This document shows positions 40,833-42,924 of a stretch of DNA of 42,924 nucleotides, in pieces. Origin of the DNA: UBA3537 sp049889395 (GTDB lineage: Bacteria > Bacteroidota > Bacteroidia > Flavobacteriales > Flavobacteriaceae). The notes under the pieces were generated by a model. It saw only the letters and a program-made list of their open reading frames with translations, made no database searches and was not told the origin of the DNA. The stretch covers positions 1 through 42,924 of the forward strand of contig JBMHDM010000039.1 in assembly GCA_049889395.1 (NCBI GenBank), written 5' to 3'. The translations under genes and the position numbers were made by a program. Every line of letters begins with the position of its first letter. Positions within the stretch are counted from its first letter, which is position 1.

Positions 40833-41845
40833 TTATTCAAATTTAGTGAAGCTGAAATTGGAAAATGATCTGAAAACTCTTCATTGTGGGTCGTAAATTC
40901 ATTTACGGTTATCGTTGAATCTACCATAATGAAATCGATTCGTGCTGGATAGTAATTCATGGAATATGTTTGACCAAAACCATTTCCGGCTTCTTCAAAA
41001 GCATCTTTTAAACCAGACTTGATTTGCCTGTAAATATATGAATAAGGGGTATTATTAAAATCGCCACAAAGCAAAATTGGATAAGGAGATTGTGTCATGT
41101 GAGAGACCACCAAATCAGCTTGTTGTTGTTGCATCACAAAAGTTGAACTCAATTGATTTATCATTTTATCGGAACTTTCTGAATCAAAATGATCGATATT
41201 GGTGTTGACGCCCGAAGATTGCAAATGGATGTTGTAAACTCTCAAGGTATAGGATTGGACTTTAAAGTCGGCAAAAAGTGCACTATTGGCTGAGTTTGGA
41301 AATGAGATAATTCCCGTCTTTATGGGTTGATATTTAGAAAAAATAACCAATTCAGATTTTAAACCTTTTGGTGAACGAAAAGAAAAGGGTAAAGAAATTG
41401 TTTTGGCAATACTGGACTGATATTCTTGAACACACAGTATGTCAGGACTTTTTGAGTCAATAAATTGTTTAATCTGTTCAGGTATTTCTTCGGAATCAAT
41501 CCAATCGTAATAATTTAACAATCTTACGTTATAGCTCATTATTTTTAGATCGTTTTTGGGTTCTGTTGAAGAAATCGTTTTAAAACTATATGTAGATTTT
41601 ATGTGATTAAGTCCCATCAAAAGAACCAATAACGACAATATGAAATGACGTTTGAGTCTAATAATCCAATATAATCCAAAACCCAAATTCAATGCCAATA
41701 AAAACGGTACTGTTAAACTCAAAACTGAAAGGAATGAAAAGGTTTTAGGTGGTAGATATGGTAAACCATAGGACAATATTAGTAGTGTTGCTGCAACAGA
41801 ATTGAGCAGAAAAATAAGTTTATCAAAAATATTTAATCGTTTCAA
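40829..41845 (-). CDS. Membrane-anchored endonuclease/exonuclease/phosphatase-family protein
   Basis: 338 residues. Three membrane segments within about 1-85, then an EEP (DNase I-like) domain: KIMSYNVRLLN, ILCVQEY with the metal-binding Glu, LLCGDFNNTP, RIDFIMVD, and the catalytic SDHFPI. All key residues are present. The domain lies after three hydrophobic segments, so it is probably periplasmic or membrane-bound, acting on nucleic acid or a phospho-ester. It is downstream of two rhomboid genes and is probably cotranscribed with them. Confidence 0.88.
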   Translation of the reverse strand: MKRLNIFDKLIFLLNSVAATLLILSYGLPYLPPKTFSFLSVLSLTVPFLLALNLGFGLYWIIRLKRHFILSLLVLLMGLNHIKSTYSFKTISSTEPKNDLKIMSYNVRLLNYYDWIDSEEIPEQIKQFIDSKSPDILCVQEYQSSIAKTISLPFSFRSPKGLKSELVIFSKYQPIKTGIISFPNSANSALFADFKVQSYTLRVYNIHLQSSGVNTNIDHFDSESSDKMINQLSSTFVMQQQQADLVVSHMTQSPYPILLCGDFNNTPYSYIYRQIKSGLKDAFEEAGNGFGQTYSMNYYPARIDFIMVDSTITVNEFTTHNEEFSDHFPISASLNLNN

Positions 41846-41852
41846 TTCTATA

Positions 41853-42710
41853 TTATTTACCAGCCCTGAAGAGAAAGTCTTTTTCTTGTTGCGTTAGGCT
41901 ATCGTATCCACTTTTACTGATTTTATCCAAAATAATATCAATTTGTTTCTGATGGGTGAAGGCGTCAAAATCTTTTTTTGGTTGTCCTGCAAATGACGTT
42001 GTTGTCTTTTTATAAATGGTCCTTAGCGCTTTTTGCCGCGTTAAAAAATCTAATATACGATCAAAGAACCTAAAAGGTTCTGTTCCAAGCTGTATTTGTC
42101 TGGCATAATAATACCCTAAAATATACCCTCCAATATGAGCTATTGTACCACCAGAATTTGTTGAGAATAAACCTGGTAAGTCCAATATAACCATTACTAT
42201 TCCGAGGTATTTTAGTTTAAATCGAAAAGTAAGGAAACCTATAAGCCTGTTGGGCATGTATGTGCACAAAAATAAAATGAGTGAACGAACCCCAGCAGAG
42301 GCCCCTACCAAGGGTCCATTGATATTTATAATACTTGGGATGAGTAAGTTGGTCAATATAAATGTTATGGCCCCAAACAAAATTCCTAGCAAATATAGTT
42401 TTGAAGCTAGACGAGGATGAAATAAATTGGAAAAGGTTTGAGCTAAAACATACAAAACCAACATATTGAAAAATAGATGAGTGAAGTTGTAATGTAAAAA
42501 TCCATAACTAAAAACTGTCCATGGATTGATTATGACTTCCCAAAATTCATTTGACAAAGAAAACCAATCCAACAAAAATGAGGAACCGCTACTGCTCATT
42601 ACTCTAAATAAAGCATCCAAAAGAAATAAAACTACATTAATCAAAATGATTCTCTCTAGTAGGTGAAGTCTAGATAATTTGTCTTTAATATCTTGATTGA
42701 GCGTAGTCAT
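41853..42710 (-). CDS. Rhomboid-family intramembrane serine protease
   Basis: 285 residues with six predicted membrane helices. Catalytic Ser138 is in GPLVGASAGV (GxSxG) and the His192 partner in GGTIAHIGGYILG; HYNFTHLFFNMLVLY has the conserved His and Asn. The last 80 residues are soluble, ending KSGYDSLTQQEKDFLFRAG, a tail seen on Bacteroidota rhomboids. It cleaves membrane-spanning substrates within the bilayer. It is adjacent (no gap) to another rhomboid gene. Confidence 0.92.
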   Translation of the reverse strand: MTTLNQDIKDKLSRLHLLERIILINVVLFLLDALFRVMSSSGSSFLLDWFSLSNEFWEVIINPWTVFSYGFLHYNFTHLFFNMLVLYVLAQTFSNLFHPRLASKLYLLGILFGAITFILTNLLIPSIININGPLVGASAGVRSLILFLCTYMPNRLIGFLTFRFKLKYLGIVMVILDLPGLFSTNSGGTIAHIGGYILGYYYARQIQLGTEPFRFFDRILDFLTRQKALRTIYKKTTTSFAGQPKKDFDAFTHQKQIDIILDKISKSGYDSLTQQEKDFLFRAGK

Positions 42711-42924
42711 TTAATTCCAACGGTATTTGTCAAATTGATTTTTTTTCCAAAAATACATCAGTAAGAATCCTGTGAGAGCCCCGCCAATGTGAGCAATGTA
42801 AGCCGTATTACTTGGACTAAATATAGATACACCTGTAACAGCTGAAAATAAATCTAGCGCTATAATGGCTGGAATAAAATACTTGGCTTTGATAGGTATG
42901 GGTAGAAATATTAACATCAATTCA
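42711..42924 (-). CDS. Rhomboid-family protease, C-terminal part
   Basis: The window cuts the 5' end; the 70 visible residues read ELMLIFLPIPIKAKYFIPAI, then IALDLFSAVTGV, then AYIAHIGGALTGFLLMYFWK. The AHIGG motif carries the catalytic His of rhomboids; the Ser is outside. The stop is directly followed by the ATG of the second rhomboid, so the two form one operon. The frame continues off the window edge. Confidence 0.85.
   Translation of the reverse strand, partial: ELMLIFLPIPIKAKYFIPAIIALDLFSAVTGVSIFSPSNTAYIAHIGGALTGFLLMYFWKKNQFDKYRWN

Noticed and set aside
1..42924. CRISPR array
   Set aside because: No regularly spaced direct repeats were seen; the only tandem repeat noted is the two-copy 12-mer at 4426-4449.

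Overview
The window looks like part of the chromosome of a member of the Bacteroidota, most likely a Flavobacteriaceae-type bacterium. The DNA is AT-rich. Clear promoters follow the Bacteroidota pattern (TTTG, about 19 nt, TAnnTTTG). Several genes are typical of the group: a fused ResB-CcsA cytochrome c maturation protein, a split methylmalonyl-CoA mutase, BshB1 of bacillithiol synthesis, a long LepB, a DUF5683 protein next to parAB-dapB-lepB, tandem rhomboids, and an HsdR_N-like protein next to holA. The assignment rests on gene content and promoter form only.

Positions 1-4480 are accessory DNA lying off the 3' side of a tRNA-His gene. This stretch holds the start of a Crp/Fnr-family regulator, a set of short predicted transcripts, several small membrane proteins, a chain of overlapping small plus-strand ORFs and a tandem 12-bp repeat beside the tRNA. 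No integrase is visible, so the island reading is an inference.

The most unusual structure lies at 400-2620. Three palindromes of form GTRAC-N4-GTYAC each sit with their centre exactly 29.5 bp upstream of a TAnnTTTG box, which is class II Crp-type activator geometry. They precede short terminator-ended units or the leader of an ankyrin-like gene. The units fall into two classes whose 15-16 nt motifs are complementary. Class 1 carries AACCATAAAYYAATTY (units at 457 plus, 684 plus and 2619 minus); class 2 carries RAATTRRTTTATGGTT (units at 1168 plus and 2495 minus). In two places a class 1 unit is followed directly by a class 2 unit, once on each strand. I propose paired, complementary regulatory RNAs, one class able to pair with the leader just before the ankyrin gene's start codon.

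Positions 4485-42924 are compact core chromosome. Minus-strand operons are: two tiny membrane proteins with a cystathionine gamma-synthase-type enzyme and bshB1; ccsBA alone; pabB-tilS-hydrolase; a sigma factor; lpdA; and an Lrp regulator divergent from a methionine gamma-lyase-like gene. Plus-strand operons are: DUF2520-kdsC-maf; an unknown gene with polyphosphate glucokinase; HsdR_N-like with a glycosyltransferase; an OmpA-like lipoprotein then pheT; udk-divIC-mutA-mutB; and a parA paralogue broken by one in-frame stop, followed by parA-parB-DUF5683-dapB-lepB-wbqC. The right end has minus-strand endonuclease-like and rhomboid genes. All six tail-to-tail gene pairs overlap or are separated by under 10 nt.
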